Assembly (NCBI GenBank): GCA_016808115.1
Contig: JAEQBH010002966.1
Span: 434,001-498,000, forward strand
Origin: Tetrastigma voinierianum
Taxonomy: Eukaryota > Streptophyta > Magnoliopsida > Vitales > Vitaceae
Reading direction: 5' to 3'
DNA length: 64,000 nt
The notes under the pieces were generated by a model that saw only the letters and a list, made by a program, of their open reading frames with translations, had not been told where the DNA came from and made no database searches. Positions within the stretch are counted from its first letter, which is position 1, and each line of letters opens with the position of its first letter. The position numbers and the translations under genes were made by a program. Positions 1 to 10,134 of the stretch are shown here, one piece after another.

Positions 1-447
1 CCTTAGTTGGGCATCTTGGCAGCGATGTGAATAAGTCTCATTGCTGCCTTGATTACAAATGCGAGCTAAGAGTGCGAGTAAATTGTTTGAAAAAGTGTTT
101 AACATCACTCGATCTATTTGTCATTCAAACTTAATGCAAAAATCTTCATTGAGAAATAATTCCATCAATAGTCCTAGATGAGATTGAACGAGGTGGGAAT
201 TACTTGATCTTTGTGGAACAGAGCCTAAGATCCTATCAAGTATGCTACGTTTAAAATAGTCAATTTAATTAGTTAACTCTCAGTAATAACTGACATAATT
301 TACTTTTAATACCCGTTCTTGGAGGAATGACACGGGATGCTGAATACCATCACATGAGGTGACACATTGAATTACACGATGAGTATAATGATTAGCTGAC
401 CTTAGTTCCTACGGCAGAATGGTGCATACGAAAGGATAAACAAAGCT
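1..447 (+). repeat. 3' part of the 5' LTR of element 1
   Basis: This stretch aligns, with many small indels, to 20079-20545, the tail of the 3' LTR of the same element. It ends at about 447, where a degenerate primer-binding site begins. The first bases ('ccttagttggg') also match 10103-10113, the part of the 3' LTR just left of the element 2 insertion. Position ~1-60 therefore spans the site where element 2 interrupts the other LTR. Confidence 0.75.
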
Positions 448-452
448 TGTTT

Positions 453-470
453 TGGTAGCCGTTGCGGTAC
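453..470 (+). other. Primer-binding site of element 1 (tRNA-Asp type)
   Basis: 'tggtagccgttgcggta' resembles TGGCGCCGTTGCCGGGGA, the complement of the 3' end of plant tRNA-Asp(GTC), which Athila-like elements use as primer. It lies a few bases after the LTR end, as expected. Several bases have changed. Confidence 0.65.
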
Positions 471-1003
471 AGTGGCTCAATCTAAATTGAATCAGAGAGG
501 ATTAGAGTAATTTGCAATTGCATTGCAAATCCGGTATATTCTCTACTTTCCTTTTAATTTATTTTGTGAGGAATCTAAGTGGGTGTTTGCTTGGAAGGAG
601 TAGGATTAGTGCATGTCGGTTTTGGGCTGTAACGAGGCAACGCCGACTTATTAAGAATTATTACCTCAAGAAATTCTGAAAGATTATGGTAGTGGTTTGA
701 CTTCAAAGAACCCTCGCCTCAAATGGACCGTAAGTCGGCCTCTTTTTAATCAAAACACTCAAGGATACACATTAACCACAAGGACTCATGAACCTCCCGC
801 AACATGGACGGTGTTTGCACTCCCGGCAACACCGGCAGTAGAGGAAATGTGCTCAGCGAAATCAATATTAGGCTCCCACAGCCTTTGCTAAATGTGGAAA
901 GAACTCTCAGAGATTTTGCAACCTCAGAGCCAGCAAAACTCATGTAGTCGCCTACTGAAGGGCTAATCAGTCCTCATGAAGTCGAGTTGATCCGCCTTCT
1001 GCA
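471..1003 (+). other. Leader of element 1 upstream of gag
   Basis: This is untranslated leader between the primer-binding site and the recognisable gag. The end of the stretch (about 860-1000) may encode degraded gag N-terminal residues. No separate gene is supported. Confidence 0.5.
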
Positions 1004-1610
1004 ATGTGTATCGAGACCGTTCATGAGAGCCCCTACTCATTCATGAGAGACTTTGAGGATGTTTGCGATGCGTGCTCTCCTCTTTGGATCACCCTCCCAC
1101 ATGTAATTTGCATAGCTCTATTCCCATTTCTCTTTAAAGGAAAAGGCCAAAATCTGGTTTCCTTTCGTACCCAATTCAATCTTTCGCGGGAGGGGACATG
1201 CGAAATGAATTCCTTAACAAGTTCTTCCCTCCCACACGTACTAATGCTCTCATGCGAGCAATCCAAAATTTTTCTGAAAAACCGGGTGAACCTTTTGTTG
1301 TAGTATGGGAAAGATACAAGGACCTCCTCCATGCTATCCCTCATCATGGTTTGGATGTTGGACAAATCTGTGCATATTTTCATCAAGGGCTATCCTTGAA
1401 TAATAAACAATACATCCAAATGATGTGTGCGGGAGAGTTTTATGAGAAAAGTGCGAGGGAGGCAATTCAATTCTTTGACACCATAGCAGAAAATGCTCAA
1501 ACATGGGAGACTAATACCTCCGTAGATACTGCTAAAGTGCAAAGTACACCTACAGGGGAGAGAATCCATCATTTAAGAAAATGATGATTTGCAAGCAAAA
1601 ATAGCTAATT
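1004..1610 (+). pseudogene. gag: Athila-type gag (capsid domain) relic, element 1
   Basis: Gag forms the cytoplasmic virus-like particle that packages the element RNA. The clearest part is an uninterrupted frame at 1198-1581. It reads through capsid motifs of the plant retrotransposon gag family (Retrotrans_gag): 'MRNEFLNKFFPPTRTNALM', then 'WERYKDLLHAIPHHGLD', then 'QMMCAGEFYEKSAREAI'. The preceding portion (about 1004-1198) is in another frame and carries 'DVCDACSP' and 'FPFLFKGKGQN', the usual residues just upstream, so at least one frameshift lies near 1195. The 128-codon frame is the longest clean coding island of element 1. Its ATG is an internal methionine of gag, not the true start. 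Confidence 0.8.
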
Positions 1611-1679
1611 TGCTTGAGGAAGTTGGAAGCTATAGAGTTGAAAAAGGTAAATAAGAGGTAACTGGGTAAGTGCCTCAGT

Positions 1680-2690
1680 ACCCTCTGTACCTATGGGACT
1701 AGTGGAGGAGCCATGCATAATTTGCGATGGCCTACGCCTTCGTTTCCTTCACCCAAACCTTCCTCAAGTTAAGGGGTAATCCCGAATAGAGCAAGCTAAT
1801 GCCCTTAACTGCAAAGGAAACCTTTCAATTCTCATACTTTGAAGCATTATAATCAGGGTTGGGGTAAACACCAGAATTTTAGTTGGAGGAGAAATGAGGA
1901 GGCCAGCGAAACACAGGCAACCGGGGTCCCGATTATCAAAACCAAGGTTTCAAATCCAGCCCATCCGTTTGAATCAAGGTCCTCAAAAGTTTCTGACGAA
2001 CCTAATCAAGGCTTCATCATTCAAATCAAGGGAATCCAATCACAGCATATCAACCTCCACATGAGAAGAGTTTGGAGATATTGTGACACGGTTAGATTCG
2101 AGGACTAACAAATCACCAACAATTTGGTACTTGAATGATGTGAGATTAAATCACTAAGCTAACCTCTTCCATGGGAAATTTTCAACAAGAAAGGGGAAAC
2201 TCCCTTCTCAAACCATCAAAATCCCCAAGGTCAAATAGTGTTGGGTCTCGAGGTCAGTGAGGGCACATTCGAACATTTGCAGGTTGTCACCACTTTCAGT
2301 GGTAGGTGGTGTCGTATTCAACCCAAAGGAACCGATACAAGAGTTTACAAGATGAGCGGTGGGGATGATGAGGTGTCAAACCAAGCCTCATGTTCCTAAG
2401 ACTGATATTATTGATAATTGACTAGAACAAGACAAGGCCTCATATCCCTCTGCTCCCTTACCCTCATGGTTGAGAGCCCCGAAGAAGTGAACAACCACTG
2501 AGGTATGAGTTGTTCAAAGCAGTGAAGTTAGTTTCCTTTCCCTTATTAGGTATATTAAGCAGATTCCGTCATATGCCAAGTTTAAAGATTTGTGTAAAAG
2601 AAAACTGGAAGTGTCAACAAGGAGGCATTATGGCCAGACCAATCTACCTCATTAATTCGAAACAATTTTAATCTGAGCCACAAGGCTACT
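1680..2690 (+). pseudogene. Gag C-terminal part and gag-protease linker relic, element 1
   Basis: About 1705-1735 encodes 'EEPCIICDG', the start of the zinc-knuckle-like cysteine cluster of Athila gag. About 1839-1900 encodes 'HYNQGWGKHQNFSWR', matching the Asn/Trp/His-rich nucleocapsid tail of these elements (element 2 has 'NTYNSNWRNHPNLAW' at the same place). About 2440-2610 retains 'KQIPSYAKF' and 'KDLCKRKLE', the conserved linker just before the protease. Frames change repeatedly and stops are common, so only fragments remain. Confidence 0.65.
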
Positions 2691-3237
2691 ATTTCCATAG
2701 TGGTAGGGAATTCAAAGTTAGGACATGCTCTAGTGATTTAGGGGCAAGTGTTAACAATTGCCTTACTCGGTATGGAGTCTGGGGTTGGGAGGTAGAGCTT
2801 GACCCGATATCTGCCACAGGTGGTGTGGTAGTAGCGAAGATTCCTAGAGGGATGGTGAAGGATGTGTTCAGGTGCAAATTGATGAGTTTCACTTTCTGTG
2901 GACTTTGTTGTCTTTGTGGACACTCAACTGTGGTGAACCCGAGACTCAATTCTCAGTGATTCTTGGTAGACCGTTCTTAGCTACTACTAATGCCATCATA
3001 CATTGTAGGGTAGGACTAATGACACTATCATTTAGTAACATGACTGTTAATTTGAATATCTTTAATGTTATCAAGGGAATGAGAGATGAGGAGGATGTTT
3101 GTGAGGTAAACATGGTTGACTATGTGGTGCAGAAATACTTAGATAATGTCTCATACGATGATCCTCATGTCTTGTCTAGTGAGCGGGTTGGGATGAGGGT
3201 GACACATGTCCCAGTCGGGTTCACGCTCTATAATTGA
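2690..3237 (+). pseudogene. Retrotransposon aspartic protease relic, element 1
   Basis: This is the protease that cleaves the Gag-Pol polyprotein. About 2735-2750 encodes 'SDLGASVNN', matching the active-site loop DLGAS used by Athila proteases in place of the usual DTG/DSG. About 2836-2862 encodes 'KIPRGMVKDV'. The best-kept part is in the frame at 2872-3235: 'FSVILGRPFLATTNAII' with the hydrophobic-GR flap partner, then 'LSFSNMTVNLNIFNV'. At least two frame changes separate active site and C-terminal half, so it cannot be functional. The frame runs on to 3235 as a linker towards reverse transcriptase. Confidence 0.75.
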
Positions 3238-3299
3238 ACACAATGAAGGTATTGGGCGAATGGGTGGGCACCTAAATTTAATTCATTGCCTGTCCCGAG

Positions 3300-4940
3300 G
3301 ATAGGGTATTACCTTCAGAAGAGAGACCACCTAAACTTGAGTTGAAACCTTTACCATCACACCTCAAATATGCATTCTTAGGGGTAGAGGAAACTTTTCC
3401 GGTAATCATATCTTCCTCCTTAGAGTTAGACCAAGAAAATAAGATTTTGGAGATATTGAGAACCCACAAAACTACCCTAGGATGGACAATTGTAGATATT
3501 AAGGGAATTTGCCCCTTAATCTGCACCCACAGGATTCACTTGGAAGAGGATGTTAAACCCTCTAGACAACCATGAAACGTGACAAATAATGAAAGAAGTG
3601 GTTAGAAAGAGGTTCTAAAACTCTTTGAGCGTAGGTGTTATTTACCCATTGCGAGATGTAAGTGGGTTAGCCGACTCGAGGTAGTTCTAAAATGCGGAGT
3701 CCTTTGTGTTAGCCAGTAGAAATAATGAGCTAATTCGCTCGTGTCACCTGGGTTGGAGGGTTTGCAGCTATAGGAAGCTTCAATGCGGGCATTCGGAAAA
3801 GATCCCTTCCCTTTACCTTTGTCGATCAAATGTTAAGAGTGGGGCATGATTTTATTATTTTCTTGGTGGGTACTCGAGTCTGAGTCAGTGCAGTGCTTTA
3901 GAAGATCAACTACATTCACCTGTCCTTTTGTGTTGCCTTTAAAATGCGCCGGATTATGTATACAGAGTACTTCCAGCGGTGCATGATGGGGATTTTCAGT
4001 GATATGATAGAAATCATTTTGGAAGTACCATGGATGTTTCTGATTTTTGGAGAGACTCATATGAGGATGTTTGGAGAATCACGTGGGGTTTGGAAGATGT
4101 CAAGAGAGAACCTCGTGTTAAAGTGGGAAAGTACCCTTCATGGTGACCTGAGGATTTGTCTTAGGTTATAGTATCAAAAAGGAATTGAGGAGGGGATAAG
4201 GCTAAAGTCGGAGTTGATCTCCAGCTTACCTATACTAGTGTGTTAGAGATATAAGGTCATTCTTAGGACATCTTTGAGATTCTATAGAAGATTCATAAAG
4301 TATTTAGTTCTCTTAGTCCCTTATGCATTTGCTTGCAAGGACGTCCCTTTCATGTTACCAAGCTTGTAGGCGCCTTTGATAATAAAGCTATGTTGGTATC
4401 TACCCTCTACATCATGGTCTCTAATTTGGAACCTTCCATTTGGAATCATGTGTGACGTAGTAGATTTATATATAGAAATTATTGAGACGAAAGGGAAGAT
4501 AAAAAGACTTTGCAGTCTACTATACCAGCAAGTTCTCGATTAAAATAAAGCAAACTACACAACTACGGAAAAGAGTTTTTGGTAGTCGTCTTTTCCTTAA
4601 AAGAAGTTCAAGGTCATCACATTAGTAAGAAGAGATCTCACCATTTTCAAAGATCCATCGCATTGAAGTACCTACTCTAAACGGGATACTAAGCCTCGGT
4701 TGACTAAAGTTGGATCCTAATGCCGAAAGAATTTAACTGACTATTAAAGATAAAAAGAAATTCGAGAATGTGTTATCGACCACTTATCTTAGGTAATTTA
4801 GAATCATTTCTCGCGGTTTACCGCAAACCAGTTTTCTGATGAAGTGGCTTTTGCTCTTGTTCCTGCGCCCATGGTATGCGGACATAGTCGATTATCGTGA
4901 CTGGTCAATTCCACTTTGATGAACTCCAGCGAGAAGGAAA
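3300..4940 (+). pseudogene. Reverse transcriptase and RNase H relic, element 1
   Basis: This is the enzyme part that makes cDNA from element RNA. The conserved approach to the domain is seen at 3310-3575 ('LPSHLKYAFLG', 'GWTIVDIKGICP', 'HRIHLEEDVKPSRQP'). About 3640-3680 keeps 'CKWVSRLEVV' (first RT motif) and 3925-4160 keeps 'FQRCMMGIFSDMIE' and 'RENLVLKWE'. The catalytic FMDD box around 4028-4058 is destroyed by a small deletion ('atggatgtttctgatttt'). About 4185-4350 keeps 'ELISSLP' and 'LRFYRRFIKYL', the thumb region. Further pieces to ~4940 include 'TTEKSF' and 'PWYADIVDY', marking RNase H and its downstream linker. Frames change every 50-200 bases. Confidence 0.75.
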
Positions 4941-5840
4941 TTTTTAGCGGACATTAAATATTATTTTGATGACCCATATCTGTTTATTGTCCAAACCAAT
5001 TGATGAAGGTGTGTACTTGATAGCGATCAAGTGGGTTCTCGCGCTTGCCATTCGGAAGCTTGTGGAGGCATTTCTATAGGAAAACAACGGATAAAATCTT
5101 ACTGAAGCTGGTTTCTTTGGCTTTACACTTTTTAAGATTGCTTTGAATTTTGCAAAACTTGTGCGGTGCCAGCAATTGGGAGGGTCCACAGAAGGAACAT
5201 GATGCCTTACCCACATTTTAGTCGTGAGATCTTCGATTGTTGGGGTGCCAGACTTCTGTGGGGACCTTTGCCCCTTCTTGTGGGTGCCTTTACATTTGGT
5301 GTCTTGTTGACTATGTGTCGAAGTGGGTGGAGGCCATTCCAACGAGAACTAATGACCCTGAGTTGTTTGAAATTTATAAAAAGAACACATTTTCTGGCTT
5401 CTGGAGTACCTCGTGCAATCGTGTGATGGTGGATCCATTTTTGTAATCGATCTTTTGAGGAATTTGTTAGTGAAAAGTATGGGTCACCCACGGGTTTCAA
5501 CGACGTATCACCCTGACAGTCCAGCCGGGTAGCTAATAGGGAGATCAAACATATTTTGGAAAAAAGCGGTTGCCCCGATCATCAATTGGTCGCTTTGACT
5601 TCTGATCACTCTTTGGGCTTAAATGCCTTTTAAAACTATTCTTGGTATGTCTCCTATAGGCTTGTTTATGGCAGAGCATCATGCCATTAGAAAGTAGGCT
5701 GAGGCATATTACAGGCTATTAAAACTCTGGTACAGTTTGGCTTAGGCGAATTAGCAATGACTGCGAGATAGAGCGATGAATTGAGGCGGGAATCTTATGA
5801 GAGCGCGGAGTACAAAGGCTCAGTTGTTTTCATGACAAGA
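4940..5840 (+). pseudogene. Integrase zinc-finger and catalytic core relic, element 1
   Basis: Integrase inserts the cDNA into the chromosome. About 4945-5170 encodes 'RRKFLADIKYYF', 'CHSEACGG' and 'CFEFCKTCAV', the His-Cys zinc-finger end. About 5170-5260 encodes 'GRVHRRNMMP'. About 5285-5345 encodes 'LVDYVSKWVEAIPTRTND', around the first catalytic aspartate, although this frame has several shifts. 'SGVPRAIV' (~5398-5425) leads to the second aspartate region, which is damaged. Pieces such as 'NREIKHILEKS' (~5535-5570) and 'YRLVYGRA' (~5660) continue the core. No continuous frame exists. Confidence 0.75.
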
Positions 5841-5844
5841 CCAT

Positions 5845-6105
5845 TTGGGAAGACACTTTGAACCTCACAAAGTTATTACTATTCATTTCAGCGGTTGCAC
5901 ATGTTCGGGAAAACTTGATTCTAGGTGGAGCGGCCCGTTTGTTGTCAAATTGAGTTTACCATATAGTGCGGTGCCAGTTAGGAAATGGAAAATGGGAAAT
6001 CCTTTAAAGTCGATGACCAACGCCTGTGCTCTCGAGCACTTTGACCCTCAGGAGAGTAGTGAGGAACTAGTAGATCCGCTCTACCAGGATGCTACTTCAG
6101 AGTAA
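5845..6105 (+). pseudogene. Integrase C-terminal domain relic, element 1
   Basis: An open stretch of 86 codons carries 'GRHFEPHKVI', then 'PGKLDSRWSGPFVVK'-like residues (seen as 'SGKLDSRWSGPFVVKLSL') and 'NGNPLKS'-like residues. This is the GPF module found at the integrase C-terminus of Ty3/gypsy elements. The stop at 6103-6105 appears to be the natural end of pol, because a T/A-rich post-pol spacer follows, as in related elements. Confidence 0.7.
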
Positions 6106-7392
6106 TCCCTATCCTATCTTGTTGTATATAGTTTTTGTTTTCTTTCTTGCATTTCTTTTTGCTTTCTTTATTTCTTCTACTTTTATTAAAATAAAATAAA
6201 ATAAAAATAAAAAAAAAACAAAAAAAAACTCAAATGAGGGATCGAACAACTACTCAGTTTATTGTCGGTATGCTCATTTAATGAAGTGAGGGGTACCACA
6301 ATGCATTGGGGACAATGCTTTATTCTGTATGGTGGGGTGGGCACACTGGTTTGGGAGCAGCCTGTGCACATGTTGCATGTTGGTCATATAGCAAATTTTT
6401 CGATTGTCTTTTGGTATAGTATTGACTGTGATGTCACCTTGCCGCATGACTTCTTATATACGCATTCCGCATTAATTTCAATGCATTTACAAAACCAGCA
6501 AGCATGCACAACATCTTTATGTTCATAATTTGTAGACTTTATAGCAGTGCCATTCTAATTCCCTACACGAACCCTGAAACTTTTGTTCAAACTCTTGTTT
6601 TACTTGCTATTTACTTATTTGTGCATTATTTTTAGCATTCCATGTTAACTACATGTCATATTCTCTGAAATTCAATACATAGCGGAAGAAATGAAGTTTG
6701 AGGGTATTATTTATGTGTACATGTTTTGAGCTTGCCCTTTTCGTGGGCCTTGAGTTGCCAGTCAAATTGAACCCTAGGAACCATGATGCAAATACATTGA
6801 TTATGGTAAGTGTGAAGGTCAAGAGAGGGAAGTACAATTGTTAACCGTGGAACACAATCGTTTGGTAGAATATGAGTAGGGAGAGAAATGAGCATTTAGT
6901 GGAATCCGGGATGGAGGGCATACAAAAAGGATACATTTATATATCGGCACTACTGTTCCAAATTTACAAAAAATAAAAAAATAAAAAAATAAAATATGGG
7001 ACAGTGGTACCGGTACCACTTTCATCGGTACTGGTACCGCATTTTAAAGCGCGAGTGGCCATTGTTCCGGTATCTTCACGTCTGCCATTAAGTCAGTGAT
7101 TAGGCCAAGTCAGGGTTTTAATCCTTTCCACTCTTGTCATACCCCTACTCCCCCTCTTATATAGATAAACCCCTACGCTCTCACCACATGAGCAAACAGA
7201 TCACGTGTTACGCGGTGTTTTCATACGTTATGATCCAGATTCTTCTCGATTCGCCCAAGCATGAGCGTGAGTAAGTGGCCTGTTTCTTTGGAAGCATATT
7301 TCTTTTATTGCAGGTGTTCATTGTGTCACATGATTGGTTTGGTGGTTTGAATTGGTGGTTTGTTCTTGGTGGATTAGGGGATCATTATTGGT
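6106..7392 (+). other. Post-pol spacer of element 1 with 'ggggacaatgc' tract and GGTACC palindromes
   Basis: No gene is seen. The spacer opens with T-rich then A-rich sequence (6120-6220). It holds 'gcattggggacaatgc' (6303-6318), a conserved sequence after pol in Athila/Tat-like elements, sometimes read as an internal polypurine tract. It also holds overlapping GGTACC palindromes at ~7003-7038 and a TATA-like box at 7158. Such spacers separate pol from the env-like ORF. Confidence 0.6.
7158..7164 (+). promoter_or_regulatory. Possible TATA box before the env-like ORF of element 1
   Basis: 'TATATAG' follows a C/T-rich stretch and precedes C/T-rich sequence with several candidate start sites. 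The env-like frame opens ~230 bases later. Element 2 has a comparable box at 15029 in the same relative place. Confidence 0.4.
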
Positions 7393-9020
7393 ATGGGTAG
7401 GAAGTTTTGTACGGCCCGACGGGCAGGCCCCAGTCATGGAAATGGGTTATTGGGATATTGTTTTTGTGTGTGGGCCATCTTTTGTATTTTCTATTCTTGC
7501 CATATCATAGTAAGATCGAAAAATATTGGAAAAACAAGGCTCCTAGCTCTTCAATGGAATGAATTTGTGAAGAAAAATTGACACCTCAGGACCATAAGAA
7601 GGAAAGCGAGTGAAGTTACTTCATCTACGAGTGAGGAGGCATTGGAGAGCGAAGAAGAAGAGATTGAAGCCATGTTTGCCAAGTCTTCTGATTCAGAACG
7701 GGAAAAGTGGGCCCAATCAATTGCTAAGTGGGGTTTTCTTTGTGAGCGGGGTGTGAAAGTGGACACATTCTTGGGCTACCACATCCTATCGAGATTCTTC
7801 ATTCAAGAAGCCGAGGAATTTGATTTGTTTGTCTTTGAAGTACAAGGGTATCTAAATTTTGGTTGGAGAATTTTAATTGAGAGAAAATCAGTGTTGGAAA
7901 TACCTGCTAGAGACGCTGTTATGGGTAAGGTTTAAGATACTTTGATTGATAGCTGTTTCTTGGTATCATCCCATCTCTTTGCCTATGACCGACCTTACCC
8001 CCTTAGGATACCATTCTGAGTTGTTGGTGTTTGCGTGCCATGTGCGCATCCTGTTCCATGAGAGGTTTTATACGCAAGGAATTCGTTCCAGGGAAGCTCA
8101 TGCCTGAATATGCGCTGATGAACAAAATTATTCATAATATCGATCGGACCAGAAGGGTAACGAGGAAATTCTTGACAAAGCTTCTGTTCTATGAATTGAT
8201 AATGGAAGATCATTGATTAGCGCGGTATATAACAAGTGCGTTATGAGGATTTTCCTGCCGATCCCCAGCGAAAATAGGCATATCCCATTCCCGTCTCTAG
8301 ATTCTGGAAATCTTGTGGAAAGGCTGCGAGGATGAGGGTGGTTAGAGAAAAGGGAATTCTTAAGCGGGCCATTGCAGAAGCGACGGGGCTGGGCGGCAGC
8401 AATCCACGAGACCTCACAGTCTTCACACCCCAGATGGCTATTCGGGGCCTCTTAGATCTCCATTTCGGGGGTGTCGCACATCCCTGCCTCTGAAAGAATG
8501 GGCGTGGGTGAGGGTGGATTTAAATGCATAATGGGGAAAGCAGCTTGGCTGGGCTAGTGGGCTCTCTAGGCTTGAGAGTCATATCTACGAAGGAGAACCT
8601 GCGGTGGAGATGGGCCTCACGACTTGGGGAGCTTGACGATCAGGAGCCGATGAGGACGCATTCTCTTCGACAAATGATGGGGAGGATGCTCTAGTAGTGC
8701 AGCATGGTAGGCTATTAGATTAGGTGGGTGGTGGTCGGGCATCAGAGACTCACACGCCATGCCAACACCCATTTTGTTCATATAACCCTATTTGTGTAGC
8801 CTATGGTCGCTATGGGCCTTAAAGACCTTACTCTTAGTCGTCGGGGTTTGCCTCTCGACTCCTTTATGCATAGTAACTGCTGCAATGTTAAATTGTTGCC
8901 TTTACAATATCGTTCATTTCGCTTAGTGCTTTCATGGCGCCTCTTCTTTCTCACCCATGGTCCTTTATATGAATATCTTGATTTTGCAATAGTTTGTTGT
9001 TATGTTCATCAAGCCAGACC
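7393..9020 (+). pseudogene. Env-like third ORF (Athila ORF3) relic, element 1
   Basis: Athila elements carry a third ORF after pol, often called env-like; its function is unproven. Here a frame opens at 7393 ('MGRKFCTARRAG'). It continues after frame changes with a basic stretch and 'WNEFVKKN' (~7550), then the best part at 7642-7935: an acidic run 'ESEEEEIEAMF', 'SIAKWGFLCERGVKV' and 'FVFEVQGYLNFGWRILI'. Pieces such as 'LMPEYALMNKIIHNID' continue to ~8210. Beyond ~8300 only weak fragments remain to ~9020. No signal peptide or membrane span can be established. The call rests mainly on position between pol and the 3' polypurine tract; recognition of the residues is moderate. Confidence 0.5.
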
Positions 9021-9182
9021 GTGGTCAGAATCGAAATGAATTTGCATACTCTATCGTGCTGAAGTATTTGCTCAATTCTTTTCGTCTTTTGAGAAACTTG
9101 CAAAGCTTAACTGCACCTAGCGTATGTTGTTGGAAATCATAATTAGTAGGTGTCACTAGTTCAAATCTTGCTAAGGACTAGC

Positions 9183-9200
9183 AAGATGCAGGTTAGGTGG
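9183..9200 (+). other. Polypurine tract of element 1
   Basis: 'ggactagcaagatgcaggt' and the following 'taggtgg' (9172-9200) match the layout of Athila 3' ends, where GGACTAGCAAAATG and a G-rich run immediately precede the 3' LTR. The LTR begins with TGTG at 9201. Confidence 0.55.
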
Positions 9201-10134
9201 TGTGTTGAATACACAAAAGAGCAACAATTATATCGGATTGTAGTACCTTCAGGTCATATTTTGCTCACATTTTGTATAAGAATAGGTACCTTTGATCGTT
9301 CTCGTGTTTCTGGACTTGTGTAGGTTTTTCGGTTTCATATAATTGTTACAAGGGTTCGTGGTCCGAGAGGAATACGGATCATCGGGGATGATGGCACCCG
9401 CTGTGGTGAAGTCTTATGGAAGTGCAATGATGTCAGGAAACAAGTGCAGAGGCAGTGCAATTCTGCACCACTCTCACTCCATCTGCATCCCAAAGTAGGA
9501 AATCAACGTTGTTCGGCGCACGACCACTCTCACCCGGCATTCCAGACACCCAAGCCAAAAGTCACCAGAGCAAAGTGGTACCGTACTGCCACCACGTACC
9601 GGTACCAACATGTAATATCATGGGAATTGAGCATAATTCCACCTAAACAGGCATGTCGCCCTTTGACCACCAATTCGAGATCACATTGAAAAAGGGTATG
9701 TGCCAAAGGAAATGGGAAAGGGCAACTTTGGTCCTAGGGTTTTGGTTTCATAAAGAGTGTTTTTCTCATAGTTTTGCTAGGTTCATAGAGTCGAATAGGA
9801 GACTAAACTTTTCTCGCAGACTCTGACTTCACTTCATGTAATCTTCAAAATAGACACAACTCGGCTTTCTCTTTCAGTATTTTGTGTTTTTGATTCTTTG
9901 ATTTTGCAATTGAAGTGTGATTTTCTCAAGTTTGTTTTATGAATAGTTTCTCATCAAATATGATTCGCTTTATAATTTCAATGAAGTTCAAACTTATGAT
10001 GGGGTTCTAATGGTGGAAACTCACCGATCATAATAACCCTCAATTCCTCTTTATACCCTCACCAGATCATGATGTTAAGCACTTGTAGAAAATCTATAAA
10101 ACCTTAGTTGGGTGATCTTCATGAATCGCAATAA
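9201..10134 (+). repeat. 3' LTR of element 1, left part
   Basis: It starts with TGTGTTGAATACAC right after the polypurine tract and is cut at 10134 by element 2. It resumes at 20079. The two pieces sum to about 1.4 kb. The 5' portion of the partner LTR lies outside the window, so only the last part can be cross-checked. The stretch includes GGTACC palindromes at 9576-9606. Confidence 0.65.
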
